Positions 1 to 8,764 of a stretch of 64,000 nucleotides of DNA are shown here, piece after piece (the first letter of the stretch is position 1; each line of letters starts with the position of its first letter). The position numbers and the translations under genes are program-made. Below the pieces are notes generated by a model that was given only the letters and a program-made list of their open reading frames with translations, did no database searches and had not been told where the DNA came from. The DNA is from a bacterium (lineage in GTDB: Bacteria; CAIWAD01), in assembly GCA_030429345.1 (NCBI GenBank), contig JAUIFJ010000004.1, positions 62,001 to 126,000 on the forward strand, read 5' to 3'.

Positions 1-1
1 C

Positions 2-2215
2 GGCTTCGACTTCTTCCAGGGACCGGTGAACAGCTACGGCATCGAATGGCCTCCGGGAAGCGGCGAGACGCCCGCGACCCTGCCGATGACCTCCTTCAAC
101 AAGTACATCAACGGCACGGACCCGCATTCCTGGCTTGAGACCTACAACTACATGCGCGGTCTCAACGCCGACGGCACGCCGCTGGACAACGGCACGACCT
201 TCTTTCACCCCGGCGACCCGGTCTCCGGCAGCGGCGACATCGACAGCGATCCCGCCGACCGCCGCTACATGCTGAGCGCCGGACCTTTCAGCATGGCTCC
301 CGGCGACACCAACACGGTGGTGGCCGCGGTGGTGGCCGCCGACGGCGCGAACCGCTTGTCGAGCATCACTTACCTGAAGTTCGTCGACCAGCTGGCGCAG
401 GGCGTCTTCGACAACAACTTCCAGGTCAAGGCCGCTCCCGAAGTGCCTGAAATCGTTTCCGCGGTGGGTCTGCCCCGCATGGTGTCCATCTCCTGGGACG
501 ACAATTCGGTCGAGAACCCGGGCGACTTCGACTTCCAGGGCTACAATGTCTGGCAGGGACAGACGGCTTCCGGCCCCTGGGAGCGTGTCGCCACCTATGA
601 CCTGATCGACGACGTCGAGACCATCTGGACGACCACTTTCAATGCGGAAGACGGCAACGTCTACCGGCAGCCGACCCAGTTCGGCCTGAACACGGGCCTG
701 CAGTTCCAGGTGGAGATCACCGACGACAAGTTCGGCTGGAACGGCAACACGAAACTGGTCAACAACCATCCCTACTACTTCGCCGTCACGGCCTACAACT
801 ACAGCCACGACCCGGCGGACTCGCTGCAGAACTTCGTCGAGAGTCCCATCGGTCCGGAGCAGGTGCTGATCCTGTCGCCCAACGCCGGGCCATCCGGTGC
901 GGACTGGTCGACCGTCAGCGCCACCGTGTCGCACGATGCGGGTTCCGGAACGGGTCCGGTGCAGGCGGAGGTGATCAACGACTGGGCGATCACGGGCAAC
1001 ACCTACTCGCTGACTTTCACCGACACGACCGTGAGTGAATGGAGTCCCGACGACTCCGCCTTTGTGGATGTCACACGGGTGAACTACTACACCCTGGCGA
1101 ATTCCACGACCGGCGACGTGCTGGTGCCGCGGGGCGAGAACCTGAGCGGCGACCTGGTCTATCCGTATACGGAAGGCATGCGGGTCAGCGTCGAGAACCA
1201 TCCCGAGATCGTTCCTGCCGGCTTCGAGTGGATTCCGGAAGACGGCTCCAGCGCGCGATGGCTGAGTGGTGTCGACTGGGGCGCCGCGCAGTTCTTCGGC
1301 GGACTGGACTTCGGCATGAACTTCTTCGGCTCGACCCTGACGCTCGAGGACATGAAGACCGTCGAGATGCGCCTGACGGACGACCAGAACGAATGGTCCA
1401 CTTGCGCCGTATATCGCCGCGACCTTGGCTACGCCTTCAATGGTCTCGGCACCTTCCCGGGCAGCTTGTGGGACATCACGGTGGATCCGCCGCGTCGACT
1501 CAACGTCTGCATGGTCGAGATGGACGATCCGGCGAGCGACGAGTTCACCGCCGATATGATGTGGAACCCCAACGGCGCCGGCACCGGCGGCCGCGAGTAC
1601 TTTTTCATCATGGACAGCGACTACGACGAGGCTACGGGCGGCGGCTACGACGGCGCCACCGACGGCACCGTTTCCGACGTGCTCTGGGCGGGCTGGTTCC
1701 TGCTGCGCGGTTCCCAGACCGGCGATTGCGCGACCCCGGAAAGCGCCGCGGGCGGCTGCTTCGCCCAGCTCCTGGCCGAGCGTCCGGGCAGCCTGATCTT
1801 CAGCGCCTCGCAGCCCTTCACTTCCAACGACAGCTTCACGATCACCACGAGTCCCATGACCGTGCGCCAGACCGAAGCCTCGCTGAACCAGGTGCGCGCC
1901 GTCCCCAATCCCTACTACGGCCGCAGCTCCTACGAGCTCCAGGCGGACAAGAAGGTCCTCAAGTTCACCAACCTGCCGAACAATGCCACGATCCGCATCT
2001 TCAACATCGCCGGCGATCACGTCCGCACGCTGCAGACTTCGCCCGCCAGTCTGAACTCGGACAGCAACTACGAGATCGACTGGAACCTGAAGAACGACTA
2101 CGATGTCTACGTCGCCAGCGGCGTATACGTCTACCACGTGGAGGCCCCGTCCTACGGGGAGTCCTTCGGAAAGGTCGCGGTCTTCCTGCAGGAAGAGCGC
2201 CTGAAGGATTATTGA
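2..2215 (+). CDS. Large secreted protein with type IX-style C-terminal sorting domain (5' end outside window)
   Basis: The reading frame is open from the first bases, so the gene starts upstream and only its last ~738 codons are seen. I see no catalytic motif. A fibronectin type III-like stretch lies around residues 145-205 of the visible part, with a block of Trp, Tyr and Gly consistent with an Ig-like fold. The last ~90 residues hold the pattern VRAVPNPYYGRS, then RIFNIAGDHVRTL and ASGVYVYHVE. This is typical of FlgD-like/T9SS type A C-terminal domains, which direct secretion and surface attachment in FCB-type bacteria. It ends 28 bases before a PorV/PorQ-like barrel gene with its own ribosome binding site, so the two are probably co-transcribed. 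The product is inferred to be extracellular or surface-bound; its function is unknown. Confidence 0.85.
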   Translation, partial: GFDFFQGPVNSYGIEWPPGSGETPATLPMTSFNKYINGTDPHSWLETYNYMRGLNADGTPLDNGTTFFHPGDPVSGSGDIDSDPADRRYMLSAGPFSMAPGDTNTVVAAVVAADGANRLSSITYLKFVDQLAQGVFDNNFQVKAAPEVPEIVSAVGLPRMVSISWDDNSVENPGDFDFQGYNVWQGQTASGPWERVATYDLIDDVETIWTTTFNAEDGNVYRQPTQFGLNTGLQFQVEITDDKFGWNGNTKLVNNHPYYFAVTAYNYSHDPADSLQNFVESPIGPEQVLILSPNAGPSGADWSTVSATVSHDAGSGTGPVQAEVINDWAITGNTYSLTFTDTTVSEWSPDDSAFVDVTRVNYYTLANSTTGDVLVPRGENLSGDLVYPYTEGMRVSVENHPEIVPAGFEWIPEDGSSARWLSGVDWGAAQFFGGLDFGMNFFGSTLTLEDMKTVEMRLTDDQNEWSTCAVYRRDLGYAFNGLGTFPGSLWDITVDPPRRLNVCMVEMDDPASDEFTADMMWNPNGAGTGGREYFFIMDSDYDEATGGGYDGATDGTVSDVLWAGWFLLRGSQTGDCATPESAAGGCFAQLLAERPGSLIFSASQPFTSNDSFTITTSPMTVRQTEASLNQVRAVPNPYYGRSSYELQADKKVLKFTNLPNNATIRIFNIAGDHVRTLQTSPASLNSDSNYEIDWNLKNDYDVYVASGVYVYHVEAPSYGESFGKVAVFLQEERLKDY

Positions 2216-2243
2216 TCAGCCTGAACACTCTCTGGAGGACAAC

Positions 2244-3275
2244 ATGAATCGATTGACATACACAAGCATCGGAGTGGCCGCCCTGCTGGGCTTCTCCTTC
2301 ACGGCGCAAGCCGCTGGCGTCTCGAGCGTCGGCAGCTCCGGCGCCAACGAACTGCGCATTCCGATCGGCGCGCAGGGCACGGCCCTGATGGGATCCAACA
2401 TCGGCGACGTGCACGGTGTAGGCGCCATCACCTGGAACGTCGGCGGCCTGGTCGACGTGGAAAGCAATGAAGCCACCTTCGGCAGCTACGACTACTTCGC
2501 CGACATGAAGATGACGCACTTCGCGGCGGCTCACAATTTCGGCAATCTGGGCGTGATCGGTCTGAGCGCGCGCCTGCTCAACCTGGGCGAGCTGGTGGTG
2601 ACCACTGAATCGCAGCCCAACGGCACCGGGGAGATCCTTGAGCCGAAGTTCAGCGTTTTCACCTTCAGCTGGGCCCGGTCGATCACCGACCGTGTCGCGC
2701 TGGGCTTCAACGCCAACCTGATCAACGAGAAGGTCAAGGACATGGAAGCCTCGGGCGCCTCCTTCGACTTCGGCGTGCAGGTCGAGACGCCCATGGAAGG
2801 GCTGAGTTTCGGCATCGCGATCCGGAACTTCGGCGCCAACATGGTCTTTGAAGGCTATGGCAACGAGTCCCGCTTTATTCCCGAAGACCAGGAGCCCAAC
2901 AGCTATCGTCAGACCTGGAACCTGAAGATGCAGGATTTCCAGCTGCCGGCGAGTTTCCACTTCGGTCTGGCTTACGACATCCTGATGGATCCGATGAACC
3001 AGTTGACCGGCTATGCGGCTTTCAACGGCAACAACACCTCCAGCGACGAGTATGTGGCCGGGCTGGAGTACGGCTTCCGCAACATGGCCTTCGCCCGTTT
3101 CGGCTATGTCTACGCCTCGAAGATCGACGACGACCAGGAATACCTCTACACCTGGTCCGGCGGTCTGGGCTTCCGTTTCGACATGGGAGCGACCGACCTG
3201 TACCTGGACTGGAGCTACACCGAGAACGAGTTCTTCGACGGCACCACCTGGTACACCCTGCGTTTCGCGTTCTAA
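2244..3275 (+). CDS. PorV/PorQ-family (UPF0164) outer-membrane beta-barrel protein
   Basis: 343 residues. A signal peptide covers about residues 1-23 and ends in TAQAAG. The mature part begins with the family pattern GANELRIPIGAQGTALMG, followed by alternating amphipathic strands and a terminal aromatic residue (LRFAF), as expected for a barrel inserted by the BAM complex. PorV-type proteins carry or receive substrates of the type IX secretion system at the outer membrane. Its position directly behind a gene with a T9SS-like sorting domain supports such a role. The start is chosen from a GGAGG motif eight bases upstream of the ATG. PorV and PorQ subfamilies cannot be separated by eye. Confidence 0.85.
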   Translation: MNRLTYTSIGVAALLGFSFTAQAAGVSSVGSSGANELRIPIGAQGTALMGSNIGDVHGVGAITWNVGGLVDVESNEATFGSYDYFADMKMTHFAAAHNFGNLGVIGLSARLLNLGELVVTTESQPNGTGEILEPKFSVFTFSWARSITDRVALGFNANLINEKVKDMEASGASFDFGVQVETPMEGLSFGIAIRNFGANMVFEGYGNESRFIPEDQEPNSYRQTWNLKMQDFQLPASFHFGLAYDILMDPMNQLTGYAAFNGNNTSSDEYVAGLEYGFRNMAFARFGYVYASKIDDDQEYLYTWSGGLGFRFDMGATDLYLDWSYTENEFFDGTTWYTLRFAF

Positions 3276-3317
3276 GGGCAGAATTCCCCCTGGATGATGT
3301 GACATCGTCCAAGCCGG

Positions 3318-3352
3318 CCCCCCGCAGTCTCCGTGCTGCGGGGGGTTCTTCA
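3318..3352 (+). terminator. Rho-independent terminator after the PorV-like gene
   Basis: A perfect 10-bp stem (CCCCCCGCAG at 3318-3327 with CTGCGGGGGG at 3336-3345), an 8-base loop and a T-rich tail (TTCTTCATTCTTT). It lies 43 bases after the stop codon. Confidence 0.85.
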
Positions 3353-3396
3353 TTCTTTCCATTCCGCTGCCATCCCTTGACTTGCCCACTCCGCAG

Positions 3397-3562
3397 TGTC
3401 ATCCCGTGGCTTGACCACGGAATCCTGTTCCGCGTCGCAGACCGAAGTGCTACTACCCCTCCGGCCTGCGGCCTTGACAAGGGTTCCGTGGTCAAGCCAC
3501 GGAATGACAGCGGGGGAGGGCCACTGAATGACGGCGAGGGCGACGGAATGACAGCCTTGGAG
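3397..3562. repeat. Dispersed palindromic repeat, copy 1 (intergenic)
   Basis: Two ~28-base arms form a near-perfect inverted repeat (3397-3424 and 3482-3509). Each arm is itself built around CGTGGCTTGACCACGG, which is also palindromic. The interior holds the segment CCTCCGGCCTGCGGC (about 3460-3475). Short degenerate copies of the arm end (GAATGACGG, GGAATGACAGC) follow up to about 3562. A second copy lies near 16882, and its interior is present in inverted orientation. The repeat fills the otherwise empty 3276-3632 gap. It looks like a REP/MITE-type element; no open frame inside is credible. Confidence 0.8.
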
Positions 3563-3632
3563 GAGTACTGAGGATGGCTGGGAAACCGCCTTCACCAAGC
3601 TATCTTGCTCCCTTCAAGCAGAGAGGCATGCC

Positions 3633-3947
3633 ATGTTCCTGGGCAAAGTGGTCGGCACCGTCTGGTCGACAAAAAAGGTCGAGAACCTCCGCAACCTGCG
3701 GATGCTGCTCGTGCACCCGGTCAACTTGAAGAAGAAGACCAACGAGGACCTGGTGGTCGTCGCCGACGTGGTCGGAGCCGGCGTCGGGGAGATGGTGATC
3801 TGCGCCTATGGTCACGCGGCGCGCATGGCCGTGGGCCAGGACAAGGACATCAGCATCGAGGCGGCCGTGGTCGGCATTGTCGACGAACTCGAGGCCGGCC
3901 CGGACTACCGGGGCGATCGACCGGACGATGCGGGAAAGGAAGACTAG
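3633..3947 (+). CDS. EutN/CcmL-family bacterial microcompartment vertex protein
   Basis: 104 residues, the normal size for the family. The N-terminus MFLGKVVGTVWSTKKVENL, followed by a hydrophobic LLVHPVN strand and a VVADVVGAGVGEMVI core, matches EutN/CcmL pentamers that cap the vertices of microcompartment shells. The C-terminus (VGIVDELE) is also typical, followed by an acidic tail. It starts a run of closely spaced genes (ACT, DUF711, amidase, methyltransferase) and is followed three bases later by the ACT gene. No hexameric BMC-domain shell gene is present in the window, so either the shell genes are elsewhere or this protein has another role. The start has an AGAGAGG motif about 10 bases upstream. 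Confidence 0.85.
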   Translation: MFLGKVVGTVWSTKKVENLRNLRMLLVHPVNLKKKTNEDLVVVADVVGAGVGEMVICAYGHAARMAVGQDKDISIEAAVVGIVDELEAGPDYRGDRPDDAGKED

Positions 3948-3950
3948 GCC

Positions 3951-4403
3951 ATGGCACTCAGCGAACAGCGCATTCGCGAGATCACGCGCAAGGTGATCGA
4001 TGAACTGGGTCCCCGCGCGACACCGGACAATGTGAGACAGCTCGTCAAGGAGGCCGTCTCGCGGCTCGAGGCGGAAGGCGCGGAGAAGCTCCGCGTGCCG
4101 GGCCTCGAGACCTCGCACCTGGGCGGGGACGGCGACCAGCTGATCATCACCATCTTCGGCCGCAACAAGCCCGGCGTGCTCGCCGCCGTCTCGCGCTGTG
4201 TCGCCGATTTCCAGGGCAACGTGGTCGATGTGAGCCAGAAGCTGCTGATGGACTGGTTCAGCATGATTCTCGTCGTCGACGGCCGCTCGCTGAGCGCGCC
4301 CTTTGCCGAGCTGCAGAAGGCCCTGCGCGTGATCGGCGAGGAGCAGGGCATGCAGATCCACGCCCAGCACGAGCGCGTCTTCACGGCCATGCACCGCATT
4401 TGA
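3951..4403 (+). CDS. ACT-domain protein with N-terminal amphipathic helix
   Basis: 150 residues. The ACT domain (about residues 60-150) starts at QLIITIFGRNKPGVLAAVSR and resembles the stand-alone ACT proteins (UPF0237 type) usually encoded beside UPF0210/DUF711 genes, as here. Unlike the usual ~90-residue form, this one has about 58 extra N-terminal residues. They begin MALSEQRIREITRKVIDEL, a short amphipathic helix with hydrophobic residues at i, i+3/4, and continue into a second helix and linker. This layout resembles encapsulation peptides that target cargo into microcompartments, which is notable beside the EutN-like gene. ACT domains generally bind small ligands such as amino acids; the ligand here is unknown. 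GGAAAGGA upstream serves as ribosome binding site. Confidence 0.8.
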   Translation: MALSEQRIREITRKVIDELGPRATPDNVRQLVKEAVSRLEAEGAEKLRVPGLETSHLGGDGDQLIITIFGRNKPGVLAAVSRCVADFQGNVVDVSQKLLMDWFSMILVVDGRSLSAPFAELQKALRVIGEEQGMQIHAQHERVFTAMHRI

Positions 4404-4451
4404 AGCGCTCCGCCCTCCGTATAAAGACCCTATCCTGAAGGAACGCGGCCC

Positions 4452-5816
4452 ATGCACTGGAGCCAGGAAGAGATTCTGCAGACCCTGCAGATGACCGAAC
4501 ACGAACACTTCGACATCCGCACGGTGACCATGGGGATCTCGCTGCGCGACTGCGCCAGCGACTCCATCGAGGGCTTCAAGCGCCGTGTCTACGACAAGAT
4601 CACGCGTTTCGCGGGCGGACACGTCGCCGCGGCGGAGAAGGTCGAGGAGCAGTACGGGATCCGGATCGCCAACAAGCGCATCAGTGTCACACCGGTGGCG
4701 ATCCCCGGCGACGCCTTCAGCGCCGAGCAGTTCGTCGAGATCGCCCAGGTGCTGGACCGGGCCGCCGAGGAGTGCGGCGTGGACTACATCGGCGGCTTCA
4801 GCGCCCTGGTGGCCAAGGGCATGACCCCCGGCGACCAGGCCCTGATCCTTTCGATTCCCGAGGCCCTGGCGTCGACGAAACACGTCTGCTCGAGCATCGA
4901 CATCGGCTCGACGCGCGCCGGCATCAACATGGACGCCGTCCGCCTGATGGGCGAGGTGATCCTCGAGACGGCGCGTCGCACAGCCGAGGACCGCTGCCTG
5001 GGCTGCGCCAAGCTGGTGGTCTTCTGCAACGCGGTGGAGGACAATCCCTTCATTGCCGGCGCCTTCCACGGTGTCACGGAAGGAAATGTGACACTCAATG
5101 TGGGCGTCAGCGGTCCCGGCGTCGTGCTGCAGGCGGTCAAGGAGGCCGGGCCGCAGGCGACCTTCGGCGAGGTCTCGACGGCGATCAAGCGCATGGCCTT
5201 CAAGATCACGCGTGCCGGGGAAATGATGGGCCGCCAGGTCGCGGAGAGCCAGGGCGTGCCATTCGGTGTCGTGGACATCAGTCTCGCGCCGACGCCCGCT
5301 CCGGGAGACAGCGTGGGCGAGATTCTCGAATGCCTGGGCCTCGAGCGTGTCGGCGCACACGGCACGACGGCCGCCCTGGCCCTGCTCAACGATTCGGTGA
5401 AGAAGGGCGGGCTGATGGCCAGCGCCTACGTGGGCGGCATGAGCGGCGCCTTCATTCCGGTCAGCGAGGACGAGAAGATGATCCAGGCCGTCGCCGAAGG
5501 GCATCTGTCCATCGAGAAGCTGGAGTCGATGACCTGCGTCTGCTCGGTGGGGCTGGACATGATCGCGGTTCCCGGTGATACACCGGCGACCACGCTCTCG
5601 GGCATCCTGGCCGACGAGGCCGCCCTGGGCATGGTCAACAACAAGACCACGGCCCTGCGGGTGATCCCCGCCATCGGCATGAAGGTCGGGGATACCCTGG
5701 ACTACGGCGGCCTGCTGGGCGCGGCTCCGGTCATGCCCCTGCGCACCCTGGACAGCAGCATCTTCGTACGCCGCGGCGGCCGCATTCCGGCGCCGACCGG
5801 CGGCGTGCGCAACTAG
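4452..5816 (+). CDS. DUF711 / UPF0210 (PFL-like) family protein
   Basis: 454 residues, full length for the family. Characteristic blocks are [15 protein letters not shown] near the N-terminus, the glycine-rich [51 protein letters not shown] and a C-terminal [13 protein letters not shown]. The family is conserved and has a glycyl-radical-enzyme-like fold, but I know of no proven reaction for it. A DUF711 gene directly downstream of an ACT gene is a recurrent bacterial pair, so the ACT protein may regulate or partner it. GAAGGA lies 10 bases before the ATG. The 48-base gap after the ACT gene suggests one operon. Confidence 0.9.
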   Translation: MHWSQEEILQTLQMTEHEHFDIRTVTMGISLRDCASDSIEGFKRRVYDKITRFAGGHVAAAEKVEEQYGIRIANKRISVTPVAIPGDAFSAEQFVEIAQVLDRAAEECGVDYIGGFSALVAKGMTPGDQALILSIPEALASTKHVCSSIDIGSTRAGINMDAVRLMGEVILETARRTAEDRCLGCAKLVVFCNAVEDNPFIAGAFHGVTEGNVTLNVGVSGPGVVLQAVKEAGPQATFGEVSTAIKRMAFKITRAGEMMGRQVAESQGVPFGVVDISLAPTPAPGDSVGEILECLGLERVGAHGTTAALALLNDSVKKGGLMASAYVGGMSGAFIPVSEDEKMIQAVAEGHLSIEKLESMTCVCSVGLDMIAVPGDTPATTLSGILADEAALGMVNNKTTALRVIPAIGMKVGDTLDYGGLLGAAPVMPLRTLDSSIFVRRGGRIPAPTGGVRN

Positions 5817-5878
5817 TCCCGGGATTTCGGCGAAGCACATTTGAAGCGGTCCGGAAGGGCCGGAAGAGGTACTCCATC

Positions 5879-6781
5879 ATGAGCGTTGCCACCCATCGTC
5901 TGTCGGCCTGCCAGGTCAATCCCGTCCTGGGAGACCTGGCGCACAATTTCGACCAGCACCTGCAGATGGCGGAGGAAGCCGCCGACGAGGGCGCCGAGCT
6001 GGCGCTGTTTCCCGAGTTGAGTCTCACCGGCTACGCGCTGAAGGACATGGTCTTCGAGGTGGCGCTCAAGAAGGAGGACAGCTTTTTCGCGCCCCTGCTG
6101 GCGCTGAGCCGCCGCATCGACATCTGCTTCGGCTTCGTCGAGCAGAGCGATTCCTACCTGTACTACAACAGTTGCGCCTACCTTTCGGAAGGCCAGATCG
6201 TGCACGTGCACCGCAAGGTCTTCCTGCCGACCTACGGCCTGATGGAGGAGAAGCGTTTCTTCGCCCGCGGCGAGAACATCCGCGCCTTCGACACGCCGCG
6301 CCTGGGACGCATCGGCCTGATGATCTGCAACGACTGGTGGCACTCGGCGGGCAGCATGGTGCTGGCCCAGGACGGCGCGACCCTGCTGCTGGCGCCGGCC
6401 AACAGCCCCAGCCGAGGCATGAGCGGCAGCGGCCAGGCCTGGAACTTCGGCCCGGATGTCCGTGTCCACAACGACAACGCCCGCGTGTGGTACGGCTTGA
6501 TGTCCTTCCATGCCAAGACCAGTTCCACGCCGATCCTCTTCTGCAACCGCACGGGCTTCGACGACGGCATCGGCTTCTGGGGCGGCAGCTCCTGGTGGGG
6601 CCCCAACGGCATCGGGCTGAAGGCCCTGGAGCAGAAGGCGGGCATCCTCAGCGTGGACTATTTCCCCGACGATGTGCGACGCGAGCGCATCTACAGCCCC
6701 CTGCTGCGCGACGAGGAGCTGGGCCTGATGATCCGCGAACTCGAGCGCGTGAGACGCCGCCGCAACGAGGGGCTGTTGTAG
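5879..6781 (+). CDS. Carbon-nitrogen hydrolase (nitrilase superfamily, NAD-synthase amidase-like)
   Basis: 300 residues forming one nitrilase-superfamily domain. The Glu-Lys-Cys catalytic residues are visible: Glu46 in FPELSLTGY, Lys113 in HRKVFLPTYG and Cys150 in MICNDWWH. The LPTYG and FPELSLTGY motifs are closest to the glutamine-amidase domain of NAD synthetases, but the synthetase domain is absent, so this is a stand-alone amidase of unknown substrate. It sits 62 bases after the DUF711 gene and 34 bases before a methyltransferase gene, probably in the same transcript. The start is supported by GGAAGAGG. Confidence 0.88.
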   Translation: MSVATHRLSACQVNPVLGDLAHNFDQHLQMAEEAADEGAELALFPELSLTGYALKDMVFEVALKKEDSFFAPLLALSRRIDICFGFVEQSDSYLYYNSCAYLSEGQIVHVHRKVFLPTYGLMEEKRFFARGENIRAFDTPRLGRIGLMICNDWWHSAGSMVLAQDGATLLLAPANSPSRGMSGSGQAWNFGPDVRVHNDNARVWYGLMSFHAKTSSTPILFCNRTGFDDGIGFWGGSSWWGPNGIGLKALEQKAGILSVDYFPDDVRRERIYSPLLRDEELGLMIRELERVRRRRNEGLL

Positions 6782-6815
6782 ACCGCGAGCCTGCCATCCC
6801 GAAGAGGAGCCGTTC

Positions 6816-7529
6816 ATGCCCCCGATCATCGAAGAGCTGGCCGCCGTCCGGACCGAGCTGGGCGAGTTGGTCCTCCGCCGCCGGCTGGCCCTGGAATTGG
6901 GCGGAACCGAGGTCTACGAAGTGAAGCTCAACGAGGAGTTCCTGATGAGCTCCCACTTCACCGCCGGGGAGATCGCCCTGGCGACGAAGGGCCTCGAGGC
7001 CGTCTCCGGGGAGGGGCTCCAGGTCGTGGTCGGGGGCCTGGGACTGGGGTATACGGCCGCCACGGCCCTGGACGACGAGCGCGTCTCGGAGCTGCTTGTC
7101 GTAGACGCCTTGCAGCCGGTAATCGACTGGCACCTGCAGGAGCTGGTGCCCAACGGGACGCGCCTGGCCCGTGATCCGCGCTGCCGCCTGCAGCAGGGCG
7201 ACTTCTTCGCCATGGCGTTTGCCGACGGCTTCGACCCAGGCGCAGCCGGACGCGCTTTCGACGCGATCCTGCTCGACATCGACCACACGCCCTCCGACTG
7301 GCTGCATCCGGACAATGCCCGCCTGTATACGGAGGAAGGACTGGCTTGCCTGCGTTCCTTCCTTCGGCCAGGAGGCGTCTTCGCCCTCTGGTCCAACGAC
7401 GCCCCGGAGGCCGAGTTCACGCGAAGGCTGGACCGTGTCTTCTCCCGCGTGATCGGCCATACGGTTCCCTTCGAGAACACGATCCTGGGGGAACGAGAGG
7501 ACAACGGCGTCTATGTGGCGATCCGCTAG
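6816..7529 (+). CDS. Spermidine-synthase-like SAM-dependent methyltransferase
   Basis: 237 residues. VVVGGLGLGYTAATAL is a glycine-rich SAM-binding loop. ELLVVDALQPVIDWH supplies the acidic residue that holds the cofactor ribose, and FDAILLDIDHTPSDW matches the DxxxxD region of spermine/spermidine synthase-like proteins. The N-terminal strand segment LGGTEVYEVKLNEEFLMSS resembles the small N-terminal domain of that group. The substrate is unknown: either an aminopropyl transferase relative or a plain methyltransferase is possible. A GAAGAGGAG site precedes the ATG. Confidence 0.8.
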   Translation: MPPIIEELAAVRTELGELVLRRRLALELGGTEVYEVKLNEEFLMSSHFTAGEIALATKGLEAVSGEGLQVVVGGLGLGYTAATALDDERVSELLVVDALQPVIDWHLQELVPNGTRLARDPRCRLQQGDFFAMAFADGFDPGAAGRAFDAILLDIDHTPSDWLHPDNARLYTEEGLACLRSFLRPGGVFALWSNDAPEAEFTRRLDRVFSRVIGHTVPFENTILGEREDNGVYVAIR

Positions 7530-7656
7530 GGAACCGCAGACGCCTGTTCACCGGCGTCCGGACGGGAAGCCGCCTTGCTTCCCCGGACCCGGCCGGAACC
7601 CGAAGCACTCGACGGCGTATGCCGACAGAAACCCTTCACTTAGACCCGAGGTCGTT

Positions 7657-8661
7657 TTGCAGCATCCTGCCCCTTCCATCCGTCTTCTTCTCTCCACCCT
7701 CTTTCTTGTACTGCTGACTGCTACCGCCCAAGCGGCAGGCATCCGGCTGGAGGACTTCGCCTATCCCTTCCCGGTGCAGACCTTCGTCGTCGAAGGCCAG
7801 CGCCAAACGCTGGAAATGGCTTACATGGATCGGAAGGCCGAGGGCGAAGAGCACGGCGTGGTTCTGCTGCTGCACGGCAAGAACTTTTCCGGCGCCTATT
7901 GGGAGAAGACGGCGCGCGCGCTTTCGGCCGAGGGCTACCGCGTTGTCATGCCCGATCAGATCGGCTTCGGCAAGTCGAGCAAGCCTCATCACTACCAGTT
8001 CAGCTTTCACCAGCTGGCGACGAACACGCGGGACCTGCTGGATCACCTGCAGGTGGAGGAGGTCTTCGTGCTCGGCCACTCCATGGGCGGCATGCTGGCG
8101 ACGCGCTTCGCCCTGCTCTATCCCGAGCGCACACGGGCCCTGGTGCTGGAGAACCCGATCGGCCTCGAGGACTGGCTGGCCGAGGGCGTGTCCTACCCCA
8201 ACATCGAGCAGACCTACCGTGCCGAACTGCGCAAGACGGAGGAGTCGATTCGCGCCTACCAGTTGAGCAGCTACTACGACGGCCAGTGGAAAGCCGCTTA
8301 TGACCCCTGGGTCCGGCTGCTGGCCAGCTTCTGCGAAAGCCCGGAGTACGCCTTCATGGCCTGGAACCAGGCCTTGACCACCGACATGGTCCTGACGCAG
8401 CCCGTGTGTCACGAGTTCGGCGACATCGCCGCCCCGACCCTGCTGATCATCGGCCAGCGCGACCGCACGGCCATCGGCCGGGCCACAGCGCCTCCCGAGC
8501 TCAAGGCCCGCCTGGGCAACTACCCCGAACTCGGCCGCGCCGCCCTGGCGGCGATCCCTGACGCCGAGCTGGTCGAGCTGGAAGGCATCGGCCACTTGCC
8601 TCACATCGAGGCCTTCCCGCTCTTCCGGGAAGCGCTGCTGGAGTTCCTGGAAAAGCAGTAG
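7657..8661 (+). CDS. Exported alpha/beta hydrolase
   Basis: About 334 residues from a proposed TTG start at 7657. The open frame continues upstream into the preceding gene, but those residues look non-coding. The TTG has GAGG five bases before it and gives a clean signal peptide (SIRLLLSTLFLVLLTATAQA). Fold motifs are the oxyanion region LLLHGKNFSGAYW, the nucleophile elbow GHSMGG, an acidic residue in LIIGQRDRTAIG and the catalytic His in GIGHLPH. The protein is probably periplasmic or lipoprotein-like. The substrate is unknown; the sequence resembles haloalkane dehalogenase/epoxide hydrolase-type members but cannot be assigned. Confidence 0.82.
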   Translation: MQHPAPSIRLLLSTLFLVLLTATAQAAGIRLEDFAYPFPVQTFVVEGQRQTLEMAYMDRKAEGEEHGVVLLLHGKNFSGAYWEKTARALSAEGYRVVMPDQIGFGKSSKPHHYQFSFHQLATNTRDLLDHLQVEEVFVLGHSMGGMLATRFALLYPERTRALVLENPIGLEDWLAEGVSYPNIEQTYRAELRKTEESIRAYQLSSYYDGQWKAAYDPWVRLLASFCESPEYAFMAWNQALTTDMVLTQPVCHEFGDIAAPTLLIIGQRDRTAIGRATAPPELKARLGNYPELGRAALAAIPDAELVELEGIGHLPHIEAFPLFREALLEFLEKQ

Positions 8662-8764
8662 CATGCCGGTATACGGAATTGACAGGTTCCGCTGGACGAT
8701 TTCCCGTCCAAAGGAGGTGCAGAATCCCGGGGAAGCATTCCATGGCACACGCGAGGAAACATCG

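Noticed and set aside
3276-3632. Small open frames within the palindromic repeat
   Set aside because: They arise on both strands from inverted repeats and have no coding features.
3600-5840. Long open frame antisense to the EutN-ACT-DUF711 genes
   Set aside because: It mirrors well-supported genes on the other strand, has His/Asp/Val-rich composition typical of GC-rich shadow frames, and no motif or ribosome binding site.
3633-7529. A complete microcompartment operon
   Set aside because: Only a vertex protein is present; no BMC-domain shell gene, aldehyde dehydrogenase or signature enzyme is seen in the window.
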